Source of the DNA: Nautilus pompilius
Taxonomy: Eukaryota > Mollusca > Cephalopoda > Nautilida > Nautilidae
Length of the DNA stretch: 64,000 bases
Direction: 5' to 3'
Assembly: GCA_018389105.1 (NCBI GenBank)
Contig: JACATO010000318.1
Location: 992,001 to 1,056,000, forward strand
How positions within the stretch are numbered: the first letter of the stretch is position 1; each line of letters begins with the position of its first letter. The position numbers were made by a program, and so were the translations under genes. Below are positions 35,901-48,307 of this stretch, piece by piece. A model generated the notes under the pieces. The model was not told the origin of the DNA, made no database searches, and saw nothing but the letters and a program-made list of their open reading frames with translations.

Positions 35901-38900
35901 TATCTCCAAGTATTTGGCAAAATTTGATGCAAGATCGTTGCTCCACATGTTCCGTCATCATGGGAAAAATGAAAATGCGACGAGTAAGTAGTACAGCATC
36001 TCACACGCTGGCTGCATGACAGTGACTGACGCATCCAGCAAGCCCGTCAAAAATCATGCATGTGCATGAAGGCTCCACTATGCACACTGTTGCCTCCCTA
36101 ATGTCATTACTTCCTACAGGAAAAAATAAAGTTGGATACTTTTTTGACAGACCTCATATATTTTGATATTAAAACTATAGGGCTTTTGTCAAGAGTCTCT
36201 GTGACTTGCGCTCAAAGTGTGTTTAGTATATAAATACTTTGAGAATGTCTGTCATTATTAAGCCTATTTGTTTTGCAAGTAAAATTATGACAATTCACAT
36301 ATACAGAAAATGTGAATACCCTATCTCAAGCTATTAGACAAGTTAACAAAAAATAATGCAGCTATGTTTAACAGTATTCTTCCATTTTAGACTTTTGTAG
36401 ACTCAAGGTCTTGAAATTAAACTGTTTCTTGCAATAGAAAGTAAAGTGAGCAGTTACTCTCTTGGTCTGGTATTCCTATGGCAAACAGATTTCTTGCAAC
36501 AAAAAAAAAAAAAAGAAGAATTATCTCCCTTGTTTGTATCTGTAAAAGACCCTAGAAATTATAATGCCATTTCTATTACATTAAACAGCAACAGTTAGGA
36601 AAGGGGAGCAAGAGAGACACAAATACAATAATATTTGTAGTAGTAGTAGTAAATATAAACAAGATTCATTAACAAATGCAGTCACATCACTATAGCTGAT
36701 GAAAACAAAAAGAATTTTCAGCCAGTTTTCCAATGAAGTAATAAAAACTGTTTTAAGCTTCTCTTTCATCAGCTTATGGCTGATGGATGACAAGAGACAT
36801 CTTACCTGCAGTAAGCATTGCCATCTCGTTCATGAAATCCCTCTTCTCCAAAATTTCGGCCACACTGAGCACAGAAGAAATGATCCGGGTGCCAGGTTTT
36901 ATCAAGAGCAGTAACACATTTCTGTTGGAAACAAAACCTTTTTTTAAAAGTTACCGTTACTCTTAAGTTTCCTGTCTGATAAAAACTGGTTTCTTTACTT
37001 TAGCAAGACATGGACTCCATCATCTGGGTTTTTAAAAAATGAGTCTTAATGGATTCAATGGAGTTAATTACAACAATAACAAAACACAAAGGACTAAAAT
37101 TTAAGTTGGTCCATTGGGGAGAGAGAGAGAGACAGACAGAGAATGCTGTTAAAAAATAGATTTTACTCTCCTTTGCACCTTTAGGCCAGTTAATATCAAA
37201 CCATTTGGAGTTCGCCAGACACACAAATATTGTCTAATTTTGAATTACACAATCTGAGAGAGAAACTTACATCAACGATAGGTCCATTACAATAAGCACA
37301 TTTTGGAGCAAAAAGGGTGTGGTAATCTCTCTCACAAAATGCTCTCCCATCACGTTCATAGAAACTCCGTGTGCCAAGCTGTTCATTACAATGGGCACAA
37401 ACGAAGTGCTCCACATGCCATACTTTGCCAAGAGCTGTGATCACCTGTTCAAAAAAAAAAAAAACAAAACAAAAATACCACCAATTAACCCCATACTATT
37501 ATCAAGAAAAGCCTCATCGAATACAGAATCTACTGGTACAAAAATCTCAAGTTTATAAAGCCAGAATTCAGCTCTTAAACTTGCACTTCAGCTTTTAGGA
37601 ATAGTGGATATTTCTATATTAACCAAAGTAATACAATACCCAGGGGATGGGTATAAGCCCTATACTCTCAACCTAAATCTAGTATTTCAAATAAATTTAG
37701 AAGAAAGTAATGTGGGGGGTTTGTATGGTTGCCATGGTAACCTTGTAAGCTCATTAATTAAGCAAATACACTAGCACAGTTTACACCTTAACTGATCATT
37801 AGAAATGAGTAATATTTTTTTAGAAAATTAATAAGAAGATAACATTAGTGAATGCACTGCCATAGGGATTTAGCATATATTTTTGCCTGTTCTACAATTT
37901 TTTTAGGCATCGTCCTAACTTTTGGAATTTTGTGAATCACAAACACTGACATATTAATTTATAAGTTTTTACAACTCAATATAATACAATTTACTTAAAA
38001 CAATGTATTTCATATGCTATGATCAGACTTCAATTGAAATTTAAAGGTATCTGGATTAGAGAAGTCATAAAATGATGAATGCCTTAAGATAACATATTTC
38101 AGGAAAATGCACCAGAAATCAGATGGACAGACACAGTGACATGGTGATCCAAACTTTCTCCTCCACTTACATTTACTACTTCTAGTTTACTATAGAAGTT
38201 GAATATCCACTTATGAATCCCTATCTAGAAGTTAAGAAATATCATCTCTAAAACTGATTTGTTTTTCCAACTCCTAGAAGACCATTACTTTTCCAAAAAT
38301 AATACAATAATCTATCTGTTATTTGCATATAATAAAGCTAATAGCATTTTGATAATCAGGGAGTAGTTATAAATCTAAAATATAATGTGAGAAAACTCTG
38401 TTATGTTGTGTTTTTTAAAAAATTCTTTAAAAAAAAATGCAATAATTTACTTTTCTGTGATCAATTTTTAAAAAATTTATATATAAAAGAGCAATGTAAA
38501 ATATCTGAAATAGCCACAGTCAGACTGTAGCACTTAAACTCAACATGCTGGTGTCAAATCAACCAGAATGCAGCAGGACGAATACTGTGGAGTAAATTGC
38601 GATGCTGTCTACCTGCAAGAATAATTTGAGAACCTTGTCAAATAGCTCCATATATCCATCACATATTGCAATCCTTTGGTGCATGTGACCCTTCCCTGAG
38701 ACAACAGACTGTTCAAGATTTTGACTGGCAAACAGGCATGTTTAATGTATCCTGGTACAATTCTGTCTAGCCAATATTTTAGTAGCTCAACATCAACCTG
38801 AGAGGCCATCATTGTGAATAAAAACATGCACTGAACAGATGGTGGTTCTCAAAGTTCATATTTGCAGGTGTCAATAAAAGTGTGCAGATGAGAAATCAAA

Positions 38901-41900
38901 TAAATAGCTCAAAAGATTGTGCATAAACCTGGCTATCATGGACATCAGTAATATTTACTTTAGAGGTGAAAGTTTGGCAACATACATATGAGATGGATAT
39001 ATATATATATCCATGTATCCAGCTCTCTACAACCAATTGTCAAAATAGAAAACTGATTCAACGATCAGTCATAGGTCAATAATGCAGCATGCTACCTAGA
39101 AAACCCTTCAGCCACTCTTCTGTTGGTGTTAATCCAGGGTCACCTTCATTATAGAGTACACATTCTTTAGAAAGATAGAGCAATGTGCCATATTGTTTGA
39201 AAGACAACAAAATCTCTAGCTTCTCCTAGATTTGATATAGCCAAGAAGATTCCTTTAAAAACCTTTAAGAACATCTTAACATGGAAATGTAATTAACCTA
39301 CCTACATCAATGTAATGTGAATTAGCTGAAGGCAGCACACACCCTCATAAAGGACAGTCTGGAATTGGCTTACTAGAGAATCTGATAAATTCCATGCTTA
39401 ATTTCATCCAGACTCTGGTGGATGCATCAGGTGTTACCTGATATTGAATCGTTCAGTTCAAGTCTTTACTCTCACACGCACCGTCCTAGTTTTAAAAAAA
39501 ATGGCATAAACCTTGAAATAGCTTGACTCAAATTATTTTGGCAGAATTGTGTGAAAAGAAAAAGGGGGGGGAGCCTTTTACCAATAAATTCACACTTTTA
39601 CTAATCTTTCTTGAATCAAAGGAAGAGCTAAAACTAAATGTTGACGAATTATCTTTTTTACTATTTATTCTTCAATTACTATTTACGCTATTTTTTTTTT
39701 TTATTACACGAATAATTTTTTTTAAATTTGTACAAATTACACTGGTCAACAAGTATTTCTCATCAAGCACATGTCAAGGTGTACTTAGTGTAGTTTTTAA
39801 TGCTGGTTTCAAATATGCAGTTAGTTTTTGACATCACGTACAGTTTTCAAGATGAGAAAGTTTTGTGGTTTTAGCTCATGCATTATGTAGAAATTCCAAT
39901 TAATGACGTGTATGCAGGTATTTCATTTACATCATGGAAACATACCTTTAAAATAAACTACATTATTCATTGCTGCATAGTTCAGATGCAATATTTCATC
40001 ATCTTAAATTAACCAATCAAGTTTTGTCTGATGAAATAGGTATTTTAACATCTCAAATTGTCCAGTCATTATTGGTCTGATGAAATATTTCATAATCTCA
40101 AATTCAATATAAGTATAACCGTTTGTATCTATTTCCTTACTTGTTTTACAGTGTTAACAATGTCAATACAGTGTAGAAATCCTGGTGTGTTTTGTTATGT
40201 CTGTGGACAATTTATTGTGAAAGCTCAAAAACGTACAATAACACCAGAGATCAAGAAGATTTATAAGCTATACTTTGACTGTCCTCTTGGAGATCAGGAC
40301 AAGTTATGGGCACCACATTTTATCTGCTCAGCTTGCTCAAATGGCTTACGTGACTGGTTCAATAAGAGGAAGAAGTCCATGCCTTTTGCCATTCCAATGA
40401 TATGGAGGGAGCCGAAAGACCAACCATGAGAATATGGAACTTTTACTTCATGCCATTGCCTATGAAAGATACTCATGGAAAATATGTGGAGATTTAAGTC
40501 ATTGGAATGTTAATGGGAATGCAGTCAGGTTTCACAAAATGCTGTTGTTTCTTGTGTCTATGGGATACTCGGGCAACTGACAGACATTATTCAGAATCAA
40601 ACTGGCAGACAAGAACATCATACCAGCCAGGACTGTCTAGTGTCAAGAATATACCTCTTGTAGATCCATGTAATGTCCTATTGCCTCCTTTGCACATAAA
40701 GCTTGGACTGATGAAACAGTTTGTAAGGACACTAGGGAAGAGAAATGCCAGAGGGTTTGAGTATATTGTAGAAAAGTTTCCCAAAATCACACAGGCGAAG
40801 TTGAAAGAGGGTATCTTTGTCGGACCCCAAATTAGAGAAGTACTCAAAGATGTCAACTTCAAGACAACATTGGATGAACTGGAACTGCCTGCCTGGAATA
40901 CTTTCAATTGGATCAGTGAGAATTTCTTGGGCAACAAGAAGGCAATGGACTACAAGGATGGCATCAAGAATCTTCTGAAATGTTACTCAGCAATGGGTTG
41001 TCGCATGTCACTGAAAGTTCACTTCTTGGACTCCCATCTGGATTTCTTCGCAGATAACCTTGGAGCAGTGTCTGATGAACATGGTGAAAGATTTCACCAG
41101 GACATTAGTGCTATGGAGAAACGGTACCAAGGCTTCTGGAATGACAGTATGCTGGCTGACTACTGCTGGACACTTTACCGTGATCAACCAGATCAGGAAC
41201 ACCGCAGGAAATCCAAATCACAATGTTTCAAACTCTGTTTTGTCTGACCCATTTTTTGTGTATTCACTCTTTGTAGAATGATAGTGATGATTTTTAGCTC
41301 AATAAACTCATTTACTTTCTAAAAATAATATGTCCTTATTTATTACATTAATGATTTCATATATACAAATATGTAAATATTTGCATGTATCTACTGAAAA
41401 ACTGATACGTGCTGCATACAAATGGAGTGAAATTTTGAAATCAGCACGAAAAATTAGTCTAAAAAAGTTGGTTTGCATTCATAATGAGTATAATACATTT
41501 AATTTTGTCGACCAGTGTTATCAACCTGTTTAGGCAATCACTTGCCCAACCCCTGGCAACTGAGCAGCTGTGATGTAAAGCACCCAGCATAATTATAAGC
41601 CATAAACAGACAACATTTTTGGGACCTCACATGGGGTAGCATATGTATATCTAAACAAAATCAGATCCAAAATTTTTATTTAAAAAATTCACCACAAAAC
41701 AATTAAATCTCATTGTAAATTATGGAGATCTCCACTCATTAGTATTTAATAAAAGCTTGATCCAATCTACATATTTCATGCTATATTTTTTAAAACTATA
41801 AGCAAGACTGTCCATGGTGCCAACTACTCTAGTGAATGTTAGGGGAAGGTGGAAAGACCGAGTCTGACTGCTCACCTGACCAACCACTGGTTTGCTGCAG

Positions 41901-44900
41901 GCTGCACATGATCCTTTTGTCTTGGTGCTGACACCCTGCCGGTTCATGTCTGACTGTAGGCTGCCCAGCATGGAGTCCAGCTGATCCCCTTGTGCACTGG
42001 CTGCACCACCTTCAACACCTGCTTGCATCCTGTTCTTGTTGGGGAGTGAGTATGGAGAGTCTGCTGCAGTGCTTACCTGCTCGTGAACGTTGGTCATCTG
42101 AAACAGCAAGAGCACATCTGGAAACTGCAGACTCCGGTCAGCCAACCTAAAGTCTTGTTACTTATCATCCGTTACTATTAAACACTGTACTTGAAAGCTC
42201 ACTTCTTCAATGCTGCTTACATTAAAGTTTAAAAATTTGCAATCACTTGCATTTCCTTCTGCAAGCACATCTCCTCCCAAACCTCCCCCTTTACTCCACG
42301 TACAGGTATCCAGTTGTTAATTTCTGCATCTTCATAATTCCCTTTCTGGTTTATCTGTTGCTCAGAAATGAAAATCCAAATAAACGATATGGGATCCAAA
42401 CTGGCTACAAGGAAATTATGCAAACAAAGTAGCAACAGAAACCAAGAGAGTGAATTTGTGCAAAATAATGTCAAAGGGTGTGTACTGGAAATAATGACGA
42501 CTTACTTTAGCAATTAGAGATAAACATAATAATTGGCATTACAAACACATTAAAAAAACAAAAAAAACTTTAAGGTACCAAGTCAATAAGAAGCATTTTT
42601 CATTACTAGTTTTTATAAAAGTGAGAATGATTTTTCTTACAAATGTTTGACTATAATCTAATAGAAGACGTGGAATCTACAGTACTTTTAGCTGTTGACA
42701 GGCTAATCCGCTGGATATTGGCATTAGACAGCCTCAAGAGTGACTCAGGATCCATATAAAGTTGAAATAAGATGCTGTAAACTTTTAATATATTTCTGCA
42801 TTCAAACATACCCATGGTTATACCAGACTGAAGTATTTGCTTAAGTACACAAACACACTAAGAAATGAAAAAGCAACTAAGCAGGCAGGTGAATCTAATT
42901 CAGGATTAACACTAAAGAATAAAAAAAGGAAAGTAGCTGTCAGGTTTATTAAAAGGGTAGTTGGCTGGTCCCTGCAGGTCACAGCAGCAGCTGGTGTGGA
43001 CAGTGGTGCTGACCATCTGCTGCCAAGTTCAGACAGATGGTTATAGACAGAGAATATGCAGAACGCTGTCTCAAGTGCAGTCTACCACATTCAGTGAACT
43101 CTGATTAAACTGGTCACCCATCATCTCTGAAAGCCAGGTGCTAAAACTGTTCTTTCTTTTCTCCTTTTGCATATCAAATTCTTTAAAATGGTAAGAAAGG
43201 AACACTACTTAAATTAAGGGTTTTACTTTGCAGTGGCATTTAAACATGAAATGATAATTATTTTATGCAAAAAATTATCACCACCATTAATTAAAATGTT
43301 CCACAGGATGAAGTACCCTTGATGCATTAAAATGCGAATTACTAGGGTCAGCAGTTAAGACAAGAAAAAGATGTTTTTGTTGTTGTTGTTGGTTTTTAAA
43401 GATTATTATTTTAATATGGTCCACTGCCCAGAAAATTATAAAACACCCAGAGACACTTAAGGAGCCTATTCAGGGACAATCCAGGATACATCAGAGTTCT
43501 CTCTCCCCTTGGTGTTATACACATCACACATGCAGAGACAGTCTCCAGCAAAATCTTGTAAGTTTTTTTTGGCAGCCATGCAAGATAGAGTAACTGTGTT
43601 CTCACACACACACACTCTCTCAACATTTATGTAAATATTTTTAAAACATCAACTAAGCATCTTTTTTTATCTGAAGTTTACAAACCAGCAGCAAGTTTTT
43701 GCAGGTCCAGTGAACAAAATTAAGGCTTTCTTTTCATCATCCACCCATTGTAAATAGACTAGCATCTGTCAAATCCAGGTAGTACAAGGCTACATGTCAT
43801 GGTTGCATTCCCTTAGGGCACCACCCAGCCACTAAGTGGCTCCCATGGGCAGTAGAAATAGAGTGCATTTGTTCATTTACAGTTTGTTTGCATCTGTATA
43901 TCATCAAACGGCTGGGACAGGCTCATTAGCTCCACAGAAGCCTATTTGTGGAAATATGGAATATATACTTCAAGCTCAGCTATATTTTGACTCAAACACA
44001 ACATAGAACTGTTAGAAAACAGCTATATCATTTACAGACCCTGACAAACTTTGGCCAATCTGTTTATTTTGAAGAGATGATACAAAATCAACATGAAATA
44101 CCTGTTGGCAACAGTTTACTGCAGAATTCTCATAGTCTGACAAATCCTATCAGCAGTTAGAAGTTTCAGAAATTAAAAAAACCCTGTTTATTTATAGAAG
44201 AGTCTAAAGAATGAAAAGCACTTTCAAAATTTAAAATTTCCTTACAACAAATATCTTCCATATAATTTGAAAATGTGTTATAGTAGTGAGTAATTTTACA
44301 TATATAAAAAAAAAAGATGTTTGGAAAAATTTTAAATAATTTTCAGAGCAGAAAGGTGAAAGTCAAATGGTGCAACCACAAGGAAGTGCCGGACAGCCCT
44401 TGGGCAGGTGCCATTTTGACTACCCATATATACTGTACATGATCTTTGCTGATAAGCAACAGTCTTTAAGATCCAACTACCTCTATAAAAATGGAAAATG
44501 TATAATGGAGTCTTACATTTTAACAAACTTAGACAATTAAATTAATCTCCAAAAATCATTTATTAGCCAAAAACATCAGCTGTATAGAGTACGAGATTTC
44601 TCACAAGCACAAAAAAAATAATACATTTTTAAAATTGTGTTTAATTCCTATGACATTAAAACCAGATTGCATACTTTAATCATTATCACCAATGTTAATC
44701 TTTCCATGCATTTCAATACAATCCATGAATTCTGCAGACTTATATGAAGCTTCATCTTGATCATCATTAAAGAATAAGAGGAAGAAGATCAAGGACTAAG
44801 GTGACCAACTGGTGACATTCAGAATTAGTGCCCTCTTTGACAACAGTCTTGACTCTGTGTGTGTATTACCTAGAGTAAATGTAGATACCAGGTGGTTTGA

Positions 44901-47900
44901 ACAAAAAACTTGATCCATTCAGTTGACCATAACTTACTCAGAAAAATCTGTCATAAAAATAAAAGAAAAGCCAGGGAAGCTGTTTGAAAAGAAGAAAGCA
45001 AGGATAAGATATAAGTGTTTGTAATGAGTATACTTCTACCATAAAGATGATGGAATGTTAAAAAGATTTTTAATGTTTTACCTTGAACTCTGACAGCGAA
45101 GCCATCAAGTCATCCAGTTCCTTTGTTGCTGCTGATGTTGCACGAATTGGTTGTGCTGGAAGTTCTTGGTAAAGTGGCTGTGAAGAATAAACATTCTGAG
45201 AGGCATAGCTCTGGGAGACATGGCTCTGGGGCTGGTAAGTCTGAGAGGTAGCCACCTGATGCTGTGTGTGAATGCTCTGAGGCTGACTGTAAACGCCAGC
45301 ATAAGTATGGTGGCTAAAACACAAAACAACAACAACTCATTTTCTACTTTGGTGCAAGAGAACTTCTCAAGTTAAGAAAGAAGCTACATTTATAAGGCAG
45401 GTAAAATTATATCAAAACCAAAGTTGATCTCTTTTTAAAATTAAACTCCTACAATCTCTCATTTTTACTAATGTTAAAATTTTCGGCAATCATTAAATTT
45501 TAAAGCTTCAGTCAATAGGAGACAACTAATGATATTCCATTTACACTGCTGCAGAAAATTTATACGGATGTATCTGGTGTCAACTATTTCGGGCATAAAC
45601 ACAATTCCTGTTTTTAAATATAATCCATTAATAAATTATGCTTTTCTCCTTGAATTACATTATTTACTCATAACAATGACCATAACAATCACAGGTACAT
45701 CATCTTTAAATTTTATGAAATTAAATCTTTTCTGTGAATTAATAAAAAAGCTGATGTAATGTTTTACATTTCTTTACCTTTAAAATAACACATGCACACT
45801 ATTGTCAGGTAAATCATCTTTATTTTTTTCTCAAAACAACTAAGAGTCAGATAACTGCTCTTCTGTTTTTCACAAGACAAAGAAAGATTTTTTGAAAGCA
45901 AACAGTCATTTGAAAGAGGATATATATACATACATGAAGAATAACAAGAGAAATTACCAAAAGAAAAAGAATTCTATGGAAACAAAAAGTATGAATGTTA
46001 TGATGGCATTTGTTTATGTACTGGGTACATTCAAATGAAACCCAGCTCAAATAGCATCACAGCGATGGTATTAAATCCACTTTCACCTAAATGTCCATGG
46101 TACATTTCTTTCTAGGTAATGGCAAACAAAACTGTTGACTCACCAATGAAATATTCCATAATCCACCTACAACTCATGTTGTGCACATAAATACATTCAT
46201 ATATGACTGTTTGACTCTCTCTCTCTCTTTCCCTGTGCACGCAAAAGTTCATTTTTTTAACTTTAGTTACATAGGCTTATTTATATGTCAAAATATTCTC
46301 CTTTATACTTCATGGATTAATTTAATGGTGAGTCCATAAACATGGCCACCAGTGGATAACTAAACAAAGTTTAAATTTCTAGTTTTATTTATTTTTTTTA
46401 CCATGAAAAAAAAAAAAAAGAAATTATATTGTAAAATAGATATTTTGTTAACCATTATTTAATATAACTTTGTTTAACGCTTTTCATATATGAGATTCAT
46501 AACTCCCTAGGGTGCACTGCCCGCCATGTCTGTATTACGTTCTCATTAACATGACCCTCTATAACAACAAATCCGTATACCATATTGCCCAGATCCCACA
46601 CATTTCACATTATGGGTGTGGTGACTAAGCATACAGCCAAGTCAACACAAATACAAACCAGTTTTCCCAAGTGGTGTAAGTAAAGTAAAAACTGACATGG
46701 TATACAGGGGATCGAATCCAGCAGAACCAGCTTGGAAGATTTAGATATTTTCAGACTGTGCAAAGTGGCACTCATTTTCTGGGAGTGGGACAAAAATACA
46801 GAATGATTCGGACTCTCCCCTCATTCTCTCTGGATTTACCTTTGTGAATGAGGAACAGCACTTTCTAACTCATCCAACAAAGTGTCGACAGCAACCCTGC
46901 CTTCCATTCTAGCGGGTTTGGGTACCACTGGTGTGGGAGACATGGGAGATGGTGCTGACACCACTCTCTGTCCTGTGCCATTGACCATTTGATGCTGCGT
47001 AGCTGTAGCTAAAATTGCAAAACAAAGCAAACTGAACGTAAAGCAGACTACCAACACTGTTCTATCACCAACCAGTTATTTATTACAGTCCACTGCTATG
47101 ACCAGAAAGATTCTCTTTTTTCAGTTTTCAGCTAAATTTTAATGGTAATTGTAAACCAATTTGAACTTTAAACTAATCAATAATGATGAGCCACGTGAAG
47201 AAGGGAAAAGTGGACATAACACTACAATTCAGATATAAAAAAAAGTAAATTAAAAATTTCTTCACCTAAGCTACAGGTTGTGTGGTCACACAAAAAATCT
47301 GAGTACATAAGGTCTACTCATAAAGAAATTAATTATCACTTGTTTACTCATATGAATAAACATCTTTTTAAAAAAAAGTAAAATGTTCAAATAATCATCT
47401 AGAACAATGGTGGCTTGAAGAACTTCTAGAAATAAAATATTTTCACTTTTATCATTTATCTAATATGGAAAAGAACAGTGCAAACTCTGAAAATAAACAT
47501 GCGGAATATGAGATAAGTTAGGTTGTTGTTGTTTTGCTTTTTTTCAGTTGTCTCTCTTTAGTAACTTGGGATAATGTCTTTGCAGGGAAATAAAAAAAGA
47601 AACAGATGATATAACTAAAAGAAACTAGAGGGCAGCAAGTGGTTAAACCACTGGACTAGCAAAACCAAGGGCCCGAGATTAATGGTGCCCAGTCAAGGTT
47701 GGTTCAGTTTGGCATATCTTCCTGGCATGGTTTCTTCTTCTTTTTCACCAGCCAATCATTTGGGTTTCCTCAGGATAGGCAATGCTATTTAGTGGATAAT
47801 TATGGCACTATGCAGGGTTGTCTCCAGTGTAGAGATTGGTGTGTGATGCAACATCTATCTACACAAATATTACATACTACAAGCTTTACAATTAGTTCTT

Positions 47901-48271
47901 CAATAGAATATGCACAACTGCACCATGCAATAGATCTGATCACAAACTTCATACAAAAACGTATATAAACTTTTACATTCACATAATAATTTAAGGATTG
48001 AAAAAAAAAAGAAGACAGAAACATGCTAAGTGGTCGGAAATATCTGTCTTTGTTCTTAGGTTCTCTAGAGCATAAACAAAGCCAACACAGCCTGTTGCTG
48101 GGTTTTAAGCCATTATTTTCTATCACTGTTTAAATCTTAAAAAGTCCAAGTGGCAAGACTGGAACAATGATGACTAATTTACAGCTGAAACATTTTCCAT
48201 GCATCCAAAGCACATTTTCAGAATGCCCGCAAGCATTGCACACGTACACACACGCATGTGTGTGTGTGTGT

Positions 48272-48307
<36 letters not shown>

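Larger units (their letters stand above)
39740..41517 (+). mobile_element. CACTA-like (CMC) DNA transposon candidate with an internally deleted coding region
   Basis: Ends are inverted: left CACTGGTCAACAAG, right (minus strand) CACTGGTCGACAAA. The inverse similarity continues for about 120 bp (TGCTGGTTTCAAA against TGCTGATTTCAAA, and CACGTACAGTTTT against CACGTATCAGTTTT). TTA flanks both sides, a possible 3-bp target duplication. CACTG ends with 3 bp suggest the CACTA/CMC group; that is inference. The coding remnants are on the plus strand, antisense to paxillin, inside an intron; they are listed as two separate entries. Confidence 0.72.
37445..41875 (-). other. Paxillin intron between the LD5/LIM1 and LIM1/LIM2 exons
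   Basis: 4.4 kb holding the CACTA-like element at 39740..41517 and otherwise no recognisable feature. T and A tracts are frequent. Confidence 0.9.

Noticed and set aside
40587-40937. 116-codon minus-strand ORF
   Set aside because: Antisense shadow of the CACTA-like element's coding region.
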